Made by a program: the position numbers and the translations under genes
Notes under the pieces: generated by a model
What the model saw: only the letters and a program-made list of their open reading frames with translations
What the model was told of the DNA's origin: nothing
The model's database searches: none
Assembly (NCBI RefSeq): GCF_022539315.1
Contig: NC_066313.1
Span: forward strand, 29,239,059-29,303,058
DNA length: 64,000 nt
Source of the DNA: Serinus canaria
Lineage: Eukaryota > Chordata > Aves > Passeriformes > Fringillidae
Reading direction: 5' to 3'
Shown: positions 48,201-61,700 of the stretch, piece after piece
How positions within the stretch are numbered: position 1 is the first letter of the stretch
Layout: each line of letters begins with the position of its first letter

Positions 48201-51097
48201 ACAGAGCACAGTCTTGTTCCATCCAGTCTTGTTTTGTTCAGTGACCTGAGCAATTCTTGTCCCTTATGAAATTATAGGCTCCCATTCATCCCTCCCATCT
48301 GAGTGGAACTTCTTTGCACCTGATGAGCTTTCCCTTTTCTTTTATCAATAACTAGAGAACAGTGTGTTTCACTGTTGACTTGCATGAAGACATAACTATT
48401 TTCATTGCCTCTATTGGAAATAAACGTAAGGGGTTTGGTGAGTACACTGATGGTGTATGGTCAGTTACTATACAGTCTAAATTCACTTTTCTGCCTCTTC
48501 AAATTGATTAATTCTACATATGGAATAAGGATTCATGTTCACATTGAAAGGTGTGATCATATCCATCATATTTAATCTCGTTCTTGCCATTTCAGTCTGC
48601 AACTCCATTCATTTCTCCCCCAGATGATGTGGTTTGCCTTTCTTTTGATGAACATGTTGAAGATAAAATGTTGAGAAGCAGTCTTTGGTCACTAAAGAAA
48701 AGTTAGGTCACTCCCTGCACCAGTATTCAAGGAATCCAGTAGTGAAATATAAGAATGCTGTACAGAGTTAAACTCAGGTCTATCCATGTGCATTTGTCAA
48801 ATTTCTTATAGGCACAACCAATAATTTCTTCTTTAGTTATTTTACATATCTTTTGCCTCGTGCCTTAGTTGCAGTTTCTCCATTCACTGGTTTTCCCTTG
48901 GAGCTCTGCCGCATTATGTTTCCCCTATTTTAAGAAAAGGAAATTTAGTGAAAAAGATCAATTTCTTTTTGACAGTTTGAACTGTTTTCCCATTTTCAAC
49001 CTCCTTGTTTGTTAAATAACTGTAGAGTTATGGGTCTGCATTGTGTCACCTTTTTCTTCTTTCTTGGTATTCTTTGCTAATCTCTGTGCATATCGCACTG
49101 CCATTTTTTGGTGGAATTAGTAAAAATCACTTTTAATGAATTTATAAGCTATTCTGTGTGAGGATAATCCTGTAAAGACTAGCTAGACTTTTATGAAATA
49201 TGCATTCCTGGGGACCTGGGTCTGAAAGAGGCCTTGGAGTTTTTGTTCTTGAAAAAAGTAATTTTGCTAGCAGCATGCCAGAGGACTTTATTGTTCCCCT
49301 GCCCCCATTTCCCCTTTTAAAAAAATGTACGCAACTTTCAATAAGTGTGTTTGCAGATAGGCTTGCCTAATCCATGCTGCAAATGTTCTGAATAATATGG
49401 GCCAAAAAGTGCAGAGGAGTGGCAGGAATGTACAGCTAGATTAGGTCTATGGTATTTCCTCTCTCAGCAAGATGTTCCCAGATTAAATGCTCATAAATTT
49501 TCAATAATTTAATGTAATTATAGCTTTACAGGAAGTGTTGAAACCTTCCCTTTCCTAGAGGAGAATCTGTTTTCTGCATTCTTACACCCATCTGAAGTTT
49601 GTTATCCTACTGCAGCTCTCTTCCACAGTCATGTGCCTTCCCAATTGTGGATAAACATCATGGTATTTCTTTTATTCGGCATTTTCATTTTTGAACTTTT
49701 GCCAGGCTTTTGACAGTTTCATAACTAAGTGACCTTGAACAGTGACATTTATGTAATGTCTACTGACTTCTCTTCAAAATGGGTGTAGTTGAGCACTGCT
49801 TTAGAAAGCAGAAGTTTCGCTGTCCAGACTGTGTAACCTTTATTCTACTTTTCAAGCCTCAATGACATGTTTGCATAATTTACAGGAGGACATGGCAATG
49901 GTCATTGTGTCACACAACAGCATTTTTGGGTGAATTTCTTCCAAATGTGGTCTCTGTTGAAAGTGAATCACTACCCATTGCAACACTGTGGGAATGTGGT
50001 AGAAGAGTAATGATTCCATGAAGAATTTAAGCACAAAAAGGGCTTTTTATATTGGTATACACTTCTATATCCTTACAGAAGGTTTTTGTTTTCAGCTGGG
50101 CCTCTTTTACATGGAGGAACTTACTTCAGAGCTGACTAAAAGAGTGAGATCTCTGGCACATCTGATTTGACTTGTTATAACTTGGTGAAATTTGTTGGGC
50201 AGGATATGATGTTAAATCAGTATGGAAGTGATTTAAAAAAGTTCTGATAAAAATCAGGTGAGATTTTTAGCTGGTTGAGAAGGCTGTCTCAAAGTGTGAT
50301 TTGTATGTACTTTGTGAGAATATAGAAGAGCTACTTTGTTCAAGGGAGCTAGGTACACTTCTGCTACATGTGTTCTGAAATAACCTTTTTTCCATCTGAG
50401 TAAGAATTGTCTTTAAAATTGCGAAGTATGGATTTTTAGTTTTAGAGGTGCTGCAATACCTTAGGGTTATATGAACATATTTTGGTATGTTTTGCTTTTC
50501 TTTTGGATAGATCTTGGCAAGTAGGACTCCTGAAAAATAGATGCTTGAATTAGGAGTGTGATTCAGAAAGAACGTGCTCACTCTTGTTCCTTGTTCTAGA
50601 ATGTGAAATGCTTTTGGGATTTTCTGCTGAATAAAAAAATACAGAAATTGGGGGGAGGCTGGTGTCTTCATAGCCTCATAAATTGTATATTTCATTGGGA
50701 TATTTGCAAATTAGATTTCAGTTTTATATATATTTAACTGATGGTGTGTGAAAATGTGCAGTTTATTTAGTATAAGTCTTTTTTTTAACAGATTTGCTCA
50801 TTTTCACAAATTGTATGGCATTTAACTCCCATAACATAACCTCTGTTCTCAAAATTATGATTTGTGTTTAAGTGAAAAAGCTGAATCTGCATCCCTTCTG
50901 TTGAGAGATGCACCATTTCCTTTTGTTTCACTTAAACTTTGCAGGATTTCATTGCTCTTTTGCTTAGGTCAGCTCAGTTGGGAAAATAAAAACAAGCCAA
51001 ATCTAAATCAGTGTACAAGAGCTGGGCTCTTGGCTTTTATTGCTTTCTCTGGTCTCTGCAGCACGTGTCATTTTTTTGCACTGGGTAGAATGTAGGA

Positions 51098-51235
51098 TAG
51101 AGTCCTAGAAAGGTTTGGGTTGGAAGGGATCTTCAAGATCATCTAGTTCCAAGCCCCTTGCTGTGGGCAGGGAACAGCAAGGGGCTTGGAACTAGATGAT
51201 TCCAGCTAGATGACTCCACTAGGCCAGGGATGGAG
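51098..51235 (-). mobile_element. CR1 3' fragment with an internal fold-back
   Basis: The + strand reads agtcctagaaaggtttgggt and 'tggaagggatcttcaagatc', the reverse complement of a CR1 3' end, then turns back on itself at 51,163-51,175 before resuming with 'ccactaggccagggatgg'. It lies in intron 1, 128 bases before exon 2, antisense to the gene. Confidence 0.85.
51138..51200. repeat. Perfect inverted repeat, 25-bp arms
   Basis: The arms 51,138-51,162 and 51,176-51,200 are exact reverse complements, with a 13-base loop (gtgggcagggaac). The left arm is CR1 sequence and the right arm is an inverted copy of it. Confidence 0.95.
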
Positions 51236-51362
51236 AGCAGTGGTGTCCTGCTGGGTGAAAACTGTTGAATCTGTCTCTAATGAGTGAATGTAATTTTGTT
51301 AGATTTAGTTAAAGTGCATAGTACCCAGTTCTAAATCTCTGCTTTGTGTTTCTGTCCTACAG

Positions 51363-51473
51363 GGAACACAGTGAGTAACCTGATTTTCATTCTACCTCCA
51401 ATCTATGGTGCGATTCAGACCTATAAAGATGGCCTTGAAAAACGATATTTAGCTGCATATTTGTGTCTTACAG
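51363..51473 (+). CDS. ACER3: ACER3 coding exon 2 (residues 35-71 plus 1 nt)
   Basis: The exon is 111 nt long. It is preceded by a pyrimidine-rich acceptor (tttctgtcctacag) and followed by the donor G|gtatgt. Its first two bases complete Trp35, and the frame then reads NTVSNLIFILPP and onward to EKRYLAAYLCLT, which matches the mammalian ACER3 stretch after 'YIAEFW'. It covers transmembrane helix 1 (about residues 36-54), a short loop with the conserved KDGLEKRY, and the start of helix 2. Chicken-like changes such as AIQTYKDG against human AVQSVRDG are conservative. The only uncertainty is whether an unlisted alternative first exon also splices here. Confidence 0.96.
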
Positions 51474-52829
51474 GTATGTGTAAAACTTAATTTGCTCTTT
51501 CATTATAAAGAGAGTTCAGATATGCAATGGAAAATATATCTAGATATTAATAAACCCAGTAGTTAAATACAAATACTATGTGTGTGAAAATTAGACCTCA
51601 ATTTGCTACGCTTGTTAATGTTTACAGAAATTTGTATCTGTTGGAGGAACATGAAATTAAAATTCACTACATAATATGATCAGATTTTAAAGTGATCCTT
51701 TTCTGGTTTTGGGTCCTGCTCAGTTCATCTTAGCTCACTTTCTGTACTTTTCTGATGATTTACACAAGGTGTTTTGTGTATTCTACTTATAAGCCGTTTC
51801 ACACGATATTAGTATTTTTGTGACATTTGTATGGGAGAGTAATACAAGAAGTGGCCAAGATGTAGAGGGAACTGGAAAAGCATTCTTTCATGACTTCAAA
51901 TTTGTTTCCAGTTCCTCTTTGGCATATATCACCCAGCCATCATGTCTGGGAAGTTTTGCAAGAATGGAAGAACAACGTGATATTCATGTTTAGATCAACT
52001 CAAGGGAAGTCTGTCCATTCTAAAATGACAAAATTCAGAAAATAACCAACTTTCTTTTAAATGTTAATTGTGTGACTAGAAGTGTTGTTCCTTATGAGAA
52101 AAGACGTTTGAAGATGGTTCAGATTTGGTAGTTGGGTCTCAAAACTAGATTTCATAGAATTTCTGTGTTTCACAGGATTTCTGTATTTGCTATAGCTCCT
52201 GTCTTTATGGAGATTTTCCCAGTCTTTGGAGTGGTAAGGGATTGATAAATGTTACTTTTAAGATTGGCATGTTTATGTATTTAGATGGACCTTGTTGAAA
52301 AAAGCATATCCGTGTGCTAAATGTATTCTCGATACCAGTTAAACTGTAGCGTACACAAGATGCAAATTCACCAGTTTTCAGTTATATTAGCTTTCCTGAT
52401 CTATGTGAAAGATAGGCAGCAACAATGCACTGCTTTTAATATTGTCTGAGCACTTTATAATAAGCCATTTGTAGGCTTTCTATGGTTTCACATAATTACT
52501 AATTTTTGTCTCAGTATGAAACAGAGAGAATTCTTAAAGGTCAGGGCTTACTTTTTAAAAGAGGTGGTAAGAAATGGTGTCTAAATGTTTGCTGAAGTTG
52601 CCTTTGGATTTTCTTGAATCTAAGTGTCCCATACTGCCATTCTTTTTAAACTATGAAAAGGAACCCCTTAAATTAAAACTCAGTTTAAAACTGTTCTCAC
52701 CATGATTTGTGGCTACCTCTGTCAGTGATAGTTTATGACGGACAGAGTGTGTGGTCACTATCTGACCAGAATGTCAGGCTGTCACACCAGATGGGCATTT
52801 CTCATATCCCATTTAATGTTTAAAATATT

Positions 52830-52974
52830 AAAAAAAAAACCCAAAACAAAACACAAAAAACCCCCAAACAACAACAGAAAAAAAAAAAAACAAAAAAAAA
52901 AACCCAAAAACAAAACAACAAAAAAAAACAAAAACAAAAAAACCAAAAAAAAACAAAAACCCACCAAACCCAAC
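52830..52974 (+). repeat. A/C-only tract, poly-A with CAAAA interruptions
   Basis: One hundred and forty-five bases contain only A and C on the + strand, apart from one G at 52,877. It may be an expanded poly-A tail of a lost retrocopy or a simple-sequence expansion. No element body is recognised on either side. Confidence 0.9.
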
Positions 52975-55900
52975 TGTCTTTGCTCACAGTAAATAGCTTG
53001 AATTTCAATTTTTCCTCTCTCTGGTGTTGCTGAAGGGGTTGCTCAGCCTGTATTTAGACAGCAGTGCTGGAAGGCAGTCCTGAGATCCATCTAGGCTCAT
53101 CTGTGACTGAGTTGGCTTTGATTCCTGTCTGAAGTGATAAATGGCTTGATTTTTATCTCATATGTTGGAACCTAACATTAAAGGTCTCTAGCAAAAGTGT
53201 TTCCCGTCTGCTTTGTGTCTGCTTCAATATTTGTGACCCTGTTTTACAGCAGTTGAAAGATGTAAAGAAATGTAGAAGACTTTATAGTTTGCAGTGAAAA
53301 ACAGGAACAAGATGATTTGGAATCACAAACCACTTAACATTTGCTCTACTACAGAATAAAAGCAGTGAATGAAAACATAAAAAGAATTTTAAATATGGTT
53401 GAAATATGTCAGGAACATTTCCATTCTCTCTGTGCATGTGACTGAACAAGAGGCATACTGAAGTGGAGATAAAGTGTACAGAAAATTCTTTTTGTAAGAA
53501 GTACCAGACAGAATGCTTTCCATCGTATGAATTTTATTTACTAACAGGTTTCACTCTATTTATTTAATTTGTAACAAATAAATGTAGACTTAATCTGTGA
53601 AAAGATAGTGAATTTAACACAAACTTGTGATTTCACTTGAGGCAGCATGCTTCATTAAAGATCATGCAGCAGAGCTTCTAAGTGAGGGTTCTTTTGTTAA
53701 AGGAGAAATTCTTTAACAGCTCTGCTGTGAAGATGGGGGTGGAAGGGAGGGTACTTTAGTTCGGTTTTAGCAATTTTGAATAGTTACTGAGATTTTAGAA
53801 GATACTAAAAGACAGCTGTCAAAGCCAGCTTTAAAATTAAATCTGTTAGCATTTGAGAGCATGAGGTGTTGTTTCTAGACATTATTTTGATCCCAATCAG
53901 CTGCTTCTTTTGCATGCTTCCAGACATTTAGCTGATTGTCAGTTTCTTTGTGTTTTACCACGCCATGTTCTGTTCTTGCCTTTCATACCCACAATCTCTT
54001 TGGTTGACATTTATTTCCTTTTGAAGTAAATGCATTTTGCAGTATGGAAGTTCTTTTTGTTTCACAAACATGGTAAAATCTTGGCAGCACAACAAGGGGT
54101 ATTTCTAAATAATTGTTCAAATAAATTTCTTGTTCATACTGGTGCCAATACTGAGTTACACTTTTCAGCAAGGCCTTTGAGATACAGCACACTGTTCTCA
54201 GCCCTTTTTTCTGCTGCCTTTCAGCATAAAGTGCATGTTCTCAATTAACTCAGTAGGAATGGGGTATGACTTTTAAGCTGTAGAGAACCATTTAATCAGC
54301 ATATAAATTATGAAGAATAATCTTAAGCCATTATTTCAGTATGTTGCATCACCTGAAGTAGGTGGAACAAATCATCAGACCATTCCTACCTCAGGGAATA
54401 AGCAGTTGGTTTTGAGTAGTTCCTTATGATTCTGGAGTGTTGTATCAGGTTCTACACATGCCAGTTCCTTATACATCCTGAGGAACTGTGATTCTGAAAT
54501 GATTCATATTCTGGAAGGGTCTTGATTTTTAAAAAACTGTGTGTGTGTGTATATAAATACATATATAAAGAAGTGTAACTTCTGGACCTAATGAAATAAG
54601 AAAGCACTCGATGAAGTAATATTTGTTAGATACTTCACTTGAAATTTTGAAGGATTGTTCTCATTCATATTTCTTTGGCCTGTTTAATAAGGGCTCAGTC
54701 ATTCAAGCAGTGCCAAAGTGAAGGAAAGAAAAAAGGTGTAAAAATTTTTCTGTATTAGGAATTGCCATAGGAACTCTTAAGCAACTCACTAAAATCTAAT
54801 TTCCAGTGAAACTCTGTCTGTGAAAACAGTTGTTAGAACCTCTTCAGTCAGAGCTGATTCTCTTCCTCTTACCTAACACCTCTAGAGGAGCTCCCAGGGC
54901 CATGTCAGTGTTGTTAAATCAGCTGTGGCTGGGAACATTCCTGAGTGGTGAAGCCAGGCAGCGTGGAACAGCCCATGTCTGTTCATCTTAGCCTCCAAAA
55001 CAAGGTGACCGCATACAGATTGCCTGCTGAGCGTGGCCCTCGGCCTCTGCCGGCTGCTGGGTTGTGCCTGGAAACTGCCTGGGAAAAGTGTTCATTGGAA
55101 CAGGCTGGAGTCATACCACAGGCTGTTCCAACAACTCACTAGTGCAGACACTTGTACTGCAATGTCTGGGAATAGTACCAGCCAAGCTGGAGGTTAATTG
55201 TAGAGTTGAACCTGTGGAGTAACCAGTGTCTCTCCTGTCTCTTATGCTGTGGAGGGAAACCATTACAACACAAAACAATCCATCAAAAGCAGTTAATTTA
55301 ATTCTGCTTATTCATCTTGTTTCATTCTTTAAACAACAACACACTGCATCATTAAAAGTTATCTTTCATTATGTGCTATTGCTGTTAAAAAAAAAGAAGG
55401 AATTCAGCTCCAAATTTAAACACCTAAACGTATGTGTCTACCTGTGCAGAGGGTTCTGTCTGCCAGTGCAATCGGTAAGGCCAGGAGAATCATTTGACTT
55501 GTTCTAAAACACCCATTTGGCCAACTGCATTACTCTTAATAATGACATTCTTCTAGTGGAAGCTTTGACACATAGTTCATGTGTAGATACTTAAAAAATA
55601 ATAGTGTTTGCATCTGCAGCATCCTTCCTTCAGAATATTTTCATACAGTGCCTGTATAGTAGCCATTTCTGTGAAATCCTAATAAACTGCTTTTTCTGTA
55701 AAGGATTTAGGCTCATAATGAGAATTTTGAGTGCTGATGGAATAGTTACATCAAACTGAATTATCACTGATTATATGATGTTTCTGATGCTTCCTAAAGC
55801 TATTGAAAAAAATCCCTCTAGGATTCAAATCCCAGAGGTTTATAGGGTTCATATATAGAGCTGGATTTTTTTGTGTAATATTCAATTATTTCTAGCCATA

Positions 55901-58055
55901 GGTATTGCCCATAAGTTTTTTGACAGCATGTGTATGAAGTAAAGTTTGTAGGTGCATTGATTTTACATCATCCTAGCACCACTATTTTATCCACTGGCAT
56001 TTAGCACACAGGGTGTTTGCTGCAGGACAGAAAAAGACCCTGTCAGTCTGCATAGAGCAGCAGCCCTGATTTTGCATTTCTAATCTTCTGAAGTGCAATT
56101 TTGATCTCATAATATTGTGATTTCATGCATATTCTGTGCCTAGTACATCATTTATATATATCCCCCCTAACTTGGGAGGTTCATTGATGTAAAAATGCCA
56201 AGTGACTTGTAGTATTTATGAAAAATGAGTTACAGTAGTTAGAGAGGAAATGGTACTTACTGCTTCAGGTGGTGTTAAAGCTTCCCAACCAATATGCAGC
56301 TTTTAGTGAGTTAGGCTCCTTTGCCAAAGGAAACACCTAAAATATGAAAACTGCTTAAAAGGAGCATATTTATTGTTCAGTGTGTCAGTGGCTGTATGGG
56401 AGAGTTGCTTCTCTTGAAAACTTGTGTCATTGCAGTGATCGTGATCACTCGTATTTTGCAAAGTACGAAGCTGGCAGAATGTCTCATTGCAGATGATTTT
56501 TGTGAAGTAGATATTTCTTAAAAATATCTCGAGCCTGGAACCATAAGATCTGACCCTGTAAGCTTTTCTTCTTCCAGATATCTGTTTTATATAGATCCTA
56601 TAAATAAAACATTGTTCTACAGTGAATAGTAAAATTTCATAATCAGAGAAAAACTCTGACTTGAGTGTGATTATTGCACAGAAGAAAAAGGGGTTCTATC
56701 AATTTTAACTGAAAAAACTAACTATAGTCATGGGATTCATGACTTGAAATATTAATATCTGCAGCATTCTAGATTTTTTTTCTAAGACTGAATAAGAATT
56801 AGTCTGGAAATAATTGCTTCTTACTGCATAGGAGGAAGGAAAGGAATTCCTTGATTGTTGAGATTTATTAACCCAACTAATATTAAAAGCAAACAAGAAA
56901 ACCCCAACCACATATTTAAAAACTGTTGAAAAAATTTAAAAAACTGTTGAAATTTCTTATGCAATGATTTTGCCCATACTTGAAAATGACATTTGTAACA
57001 AATTGTAAGAGTTTATATTCTGTGACAGCCAGGATAATGGATGGCACTATTTTAATGATGATCTTAATGGATTTTTTCCTCCAGAATGAACAGTTGTTGT
57101 CATATATTCTGTATACATAGAAAAATGGCTGTGAGAATTTCTCATCAGAATCTCAATGAAGGTGAAAGCAGTTATAGCTTGCTGTTTGGAAAGATTTTTC
57201 AGAAGCAAGCCAATGTAATCAAATTTACAGAAGTGCGTGTGGTTGTTTATTTTCTGGTAGGAACTCTGCTTAATTTTCACAGAAAAATAATGACATTGAA
57301 GTGTTTGGTAATACATTTTGAAATGTTGCTGTATTACAGTTTTGTATTTCAGTAAAGCTACATGCTTAGGTATTTAATTTCCTTGAGTAAGTGTAATAAT
57401 CACAGTTCTAGTTAATAACATCTAAGGAAGCATCTCCAGACATGTCTCTTGACTGTCTTGGCAATCCTTTACAGAGTGCAGAGAGATAGAATTCTTGTTT
57501 ATGCATCAGTGAAACTTGACTCTGTGTGTAGACAAGGTGATACTCTAGCCACAAAATATGGCAGCACTACTCAGTGATTAAGGCTTGAGTGCAAATTACT
57601 TGGCTTTCTCTGAAACTACAGTCTGAGGTAAAGCATAATTTCTTGAAGGAAGACAAGATATCACATTACTGTACTTGTTCTTGCAATGTAAAACTGAGCT
57701 AGTGTTTGATGCAAGTGTTTTACTGATAATACTTCAAAGTAATGAATGATACATTAAATTTTGTACCAGCTTTCCTCTAAATAGAGAAATCTAACTTCCA
57801 ACAAGCATTATTCATGCCTGACTGAAAAAACTGGATAGGCAAAGTATATGTCTCATAAAGTAATTTCAGAAGTAAATTCAAAATGTGTAAAGTATTTAAA
57901 ATAAATAGAAATAATTTTTTAGAAGCTCATCTTTCTATAGAGAAGGCTTGGAAATGGTGATCTCATATCACAAAATGAATCCACCCTATGTGGGGTTGGT
58001 TTGTTTACCTTGAATTTCTAATTCTGAGTTCTAGTAGCAATTCACTTCTGCTTTT

Positions 58056-58160
58056 GAATCACAGAATAGTCTTGAGTTGGAAGGGAGCCACAATAATCAA
58101 GTCTAGCTCTTTAATGAACAGCCCCTGAGGGTTTTAAACCCCAGACCTTGGTGTTGTTAG
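58056..58160 (-). mobile_element. CR1 3' fragment, diverged
   Basis: 'aatcacagaatagtcttgag' and 'ttggaagggagccacaataa' mark a CR1 3' end of the same subtype as 18,107-18,425. It is antisense to ACER3 in intron 2, about 500 bases before exon 3. Confidence 0.8.
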
Positions 58161-58663
58161 TAATGTTTTGTGAAGACAACAAAAAGTTTTTGGTAAAATA
58201 CATATTTTAAAAATGGACAGTGAGCAGAAATATTGAGAGGTTTTCAGGAGTACTAGTTATTGAATAATGCTTTGCCTTATAGAAGGGTTGGAACAGAGAA
58301 ATCTTAATTCACTTAATTTTTTTTTAAAAAAAGGAAAACATAAATTGATATATAGTATTCCATTCATTCCGGGTTCCCTCTGCTCCTCTCCTCTTTGAGA
58401 TTATGCCCATTTTGTAGGACACAGAATGGAGAGAAGTTAAAGAGCACACTCACATCCAAAGCCCCATAAATTCAGGGATTTCATTGGTGACTAATATATA
58501 AAGTAGAAGGCTGTGGAGAAATGGGGGTTTGTCCCTGGAGTAGAATGCTGATGTTCTAATTTCTTTCTCACTGTTAAACATGCATTTCATGCATTTAAGT
58601 TAATGTACCTGAAAATTTTACATGGATACTATTATGCTGATTATAGTTTTGATTTGTTTTCAG

Positions 58664-58716
58664 CTGTGGGATTGGGATCTTGGTGCTTCCACATGACCCT
58701 GAAGTATGAAATGCAG
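58664..58716 (+). CDS. ACER3: ACER3 coding exon 3 (residues 72-89)
   Basis: This 53-nt exon has the acceptor ttgttttcag and the strong donor CAG|gtaagt. It reads AVGLGSWCFHMTLKYEMQ across the junction with exon 2, which closely matches human ACER3. It holds the first half of the active site: Ser77 and His81 in the SWCFH motif. In the known human structure His81 is one of three zinc ligands and Ser77 helps stabilise the reaction intermediate. Both are intact here. The exon ends exactly on a codon boundary (phase 0). The small exon between large introns is typical of this gene. Confidence 0.96.
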
Positions 58717-61700
58717 GTAAGTACTGATAACTAGCTGTGAATCATTTTCTGTGTGTATCTTGCTGTACAGTCATTTTGCCATTTCTTGTCTAGATGAAAC
58801 TTGTATAAAATGAGTTAATCTACTTTAGGTATCATTTTACATCACTCCTGCTCTCAACAAGGCAGTAATGCAGGTCTTTTTTCAATAGGTATTTTCCACT
58901 GATTATATACAGAAATATATACTTGCATCTAAAATAAGAGCTATCATCAATTGCTTATGGTGGTAGAGGACACTTTATCCTTTGGGAAATCATGTTATCT
59001 TTTTACACAAGATGTTATTTTAAAATTCTCACAGCTTTGCCATGATAGCAAGCACTATAAACTGGAGTTACTGTTATTTATTGTAACTTTTCTCATATTT
59101 TTGTTTCTGTTTATCTAGATGGACCTGTAGCATTAATACTGAAATCAGTATCTTCTGAGTAGTGGTAATTGAGTAATTTTCTCTCTATTTTCAAGTAGAC
59201 AGCATTCTATAACAAGTCACAGGACATAGGGATTGTCCTGGTATTTCCTGTTTTCTAAAGAGACACAGAAAGTCTTGTCCTGTTGTCCTCTTTTAGGTCT
59301 GCAAAGAATAAGGAAATGCATCTTTGAGTTAAAGTCAGGGTGAAGTGGGATGTTGTTCAAGATTAAGAAACCTACATTTACACGTCTGTGCTGGAAGTCT
59401 GTGTTCCCCCCACAGTCAATGGAAATACAGTTTAATCAGTGGAGTGGAGAGAGGCAGTTGGCTTGGCTGAATCATTCTCCTGACTCCACTGGCAGTCTTT
59501 GCTCAAACAGGATTCATTTGTCTAAACAGAGATGCTTGTTATTATTTTAGACCCTGTGAGTGTTCTCTCAAGCCTCCGGCTTCCATCCCACAGAGGTGCA
59601 GGTTACTTAGACTCCTGTCACATCTGCCAGTCTTGGATGGGTGTATTGGGAGTGACAGAGCATCTCAGGTGGCATTAGGCAACTATGCTGTGGTAGCTGA
59701 ATTGAGTCCTGCATTTCTGCTGATCACAGTGGGACCTGCATATTGCTGATTGTTTGATGTTTGCCTCCATAATGTTCTGGTTTGTATCCCTGGCATATGG
59801 TGGAGACTGTCAGCTTCCACAGAGCATACTGTTGTCACCATGCAAGAATATTTGGTGCTTTTTTTGGCATGAAAGAAATGGTTTGTAGAGCCATTTCACC
59901 ACTCTCTCCCAAATTAGGGTGCCATTTACCTGTATTTGTTGGTGAAGCTGCCTTGAATTTCTGCCTTTTTCATATTAGCAGCTTCCCTCAGCTGCTTGTC
60001 CCTATCATGGCCAGTATTTCAAATCCTCTTTCTCACACTGATGCAGAGGTGAGCAAGGGCACCCTGAAATCACAGTCATTAAAATGATCCAGACTTAAAA
60101 CCTTTTATGAAGGGGGAGATTGTAGGTTTTTGTTTGTTTTGTTTCAGGTGGGGGTTTTTTGGGGTGCTTTTTTGGTTTTGGTTGGGGTTATTTTTCAGTT
60201 GTTGTTGGAGGTTTTGTGTGTGTGTAGAGGCTTTATTTTAATCCAAGTCACTTTGCTGCTACTTGCTCAATACTTCTGGTGTTGCATCAGAACAACTAAG
60301 GGACCTATGAACTGTGGTAAATAAAGTGGGGCAGAAGCAGATGAGGAGGAAGCAGGAATGTCTTGCATCATCTTGTCAACTGATGTAAAAGGCTTTGTGT
60401 GAGGCAGGGAAAGTACATTTATTTTGGCTGCCAAATGAAATCCACAAGTGGTCCATAATTATTCCAATTGTTTGCTTACTGATCACCATGGAAGAAACAG
60501 TTCAACCAGTAAATAAACTTTCCTCATTCACTTTATCTCTTGTAATGGTTAAAAATCAGCATAGCTATTCAAGGAGACTTTTTTTTAGATTTGTTTTGCA
60601 GTCTTAATACTGTAAATGATTGATTCAATTTGCTTAATTAAGAAAAATGTGAACACTTCTGTTCTTGAAAGCAGTTGTTTAGAATACTTCTGAGGAGTTC
60701 ACCCCTTTTCTGTTATTTTTATAGGAATTTGCTTGATTGGATTCTTGAAGAAAGCACAAAATGCTTATTTAGCCAATGAAATCAGCTCCCTGAGTTCCCT
60801 TCTTTCCATGGTTCTTCATTGTTCAGGCATGCCTTTGACAGTATTCCTGGAAGCATTAATTTCTTAGGATACAGAAGTCATTGTCTTCTGCATGCAAATC
60901 CTAGTTATGATCTTTTGAGAGGCTCTTTGTTGCTACTGTAATATCCCTGAGATGCTGCCAGCATATGAACTTAAGAGTGTAAGCACCTGTCCAAATTTGA
61001 AAGATTTTCCTGTATTGTATTTCTTGTTCTTCCCCCACCTTTTTCTTTAATGAGGTGTTAAATGACTCACACTCTTTAACAGCCACATGAATTAATCCTG
61101 TAGCTAATTCCTATCAGACTTGGGAAAGCACATCTCTGAATTTGTAAAACATATTACTATAAAGCTGAATTCAGCTATTGCCTCTATTTTGTCCCTTCTA
61201 ATCATCACAGCAAAGATAAACTACTGTGATGGCAAGGTGCCACCAAACATGCCTGCTAGCTTCAGCTGCTACCAGTGTTCCTGATACTGTCTTTGTGCTG
61301 TCTCCTGTGGTTCCTGACCCTGTAATGCACAGCTCCTGGGATTTTAACCTTGCTCTGCAAGGTTGGTTGTGTGCTGGCTCAGCACCTGGACCTGGCTCCC
61401 TGTGAGTCAGACCAGTCTGATGTCCCCACTGGAGAGAAGCAGTGGAAGTGTGGGGGAAGAAGCAACATCTGCCCTATCAGTGGTAGCTGGGCAGCAGAGC
61501 TGTTTAGCCCTCTTGTGAAACAGTTCCTGAGCTTTATATGACCAAAATCACAACAAGCTAATACTTCACACTCAAGATAATACATCTCTCTCCTTCTTTA
61601 AAGAATTAGATTTTTTTTCCCCTCACAATAGGAAATTCCAAAGCTAAAATGAAGTTTTTGACTGTGCAGGTAGAAAATTATCCCAAACCAAGCAGAATCA

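Larger units (their letters stand above)
32352..51362 (+). other. ACER3 intron 1 (about 19.0 kb)
   Basis: The first 500 bases belong to the CpG island and the rest is AT-rich and mostly unique. I see one CR1 fragment with a fold-back near the 3' end (51,098-51,235), one short fold-back at 42,161-42,208, an ATT-repeat run near 35,835-35,853 and scattered poly-A or poly-T runs. No exon-like segment with homology I recognise is present. Longer open frames at 38,020-38,397 (+) and 44,654-45,151 (+) show no family resemblance. Confidence 0.9.
51474..58663 (+). other. ACER3 intron 2 (about 7.2 kb)
   Basis: The intron is mostly unique AT-rich sequence. It holds an A/C-only tract (52,830-52,974), a short GT/AT run near 54,539-54,565 and one CR1 remnant (58,056-58,160). 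No coding exon is recognised inside it. Confidence 0.9.
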
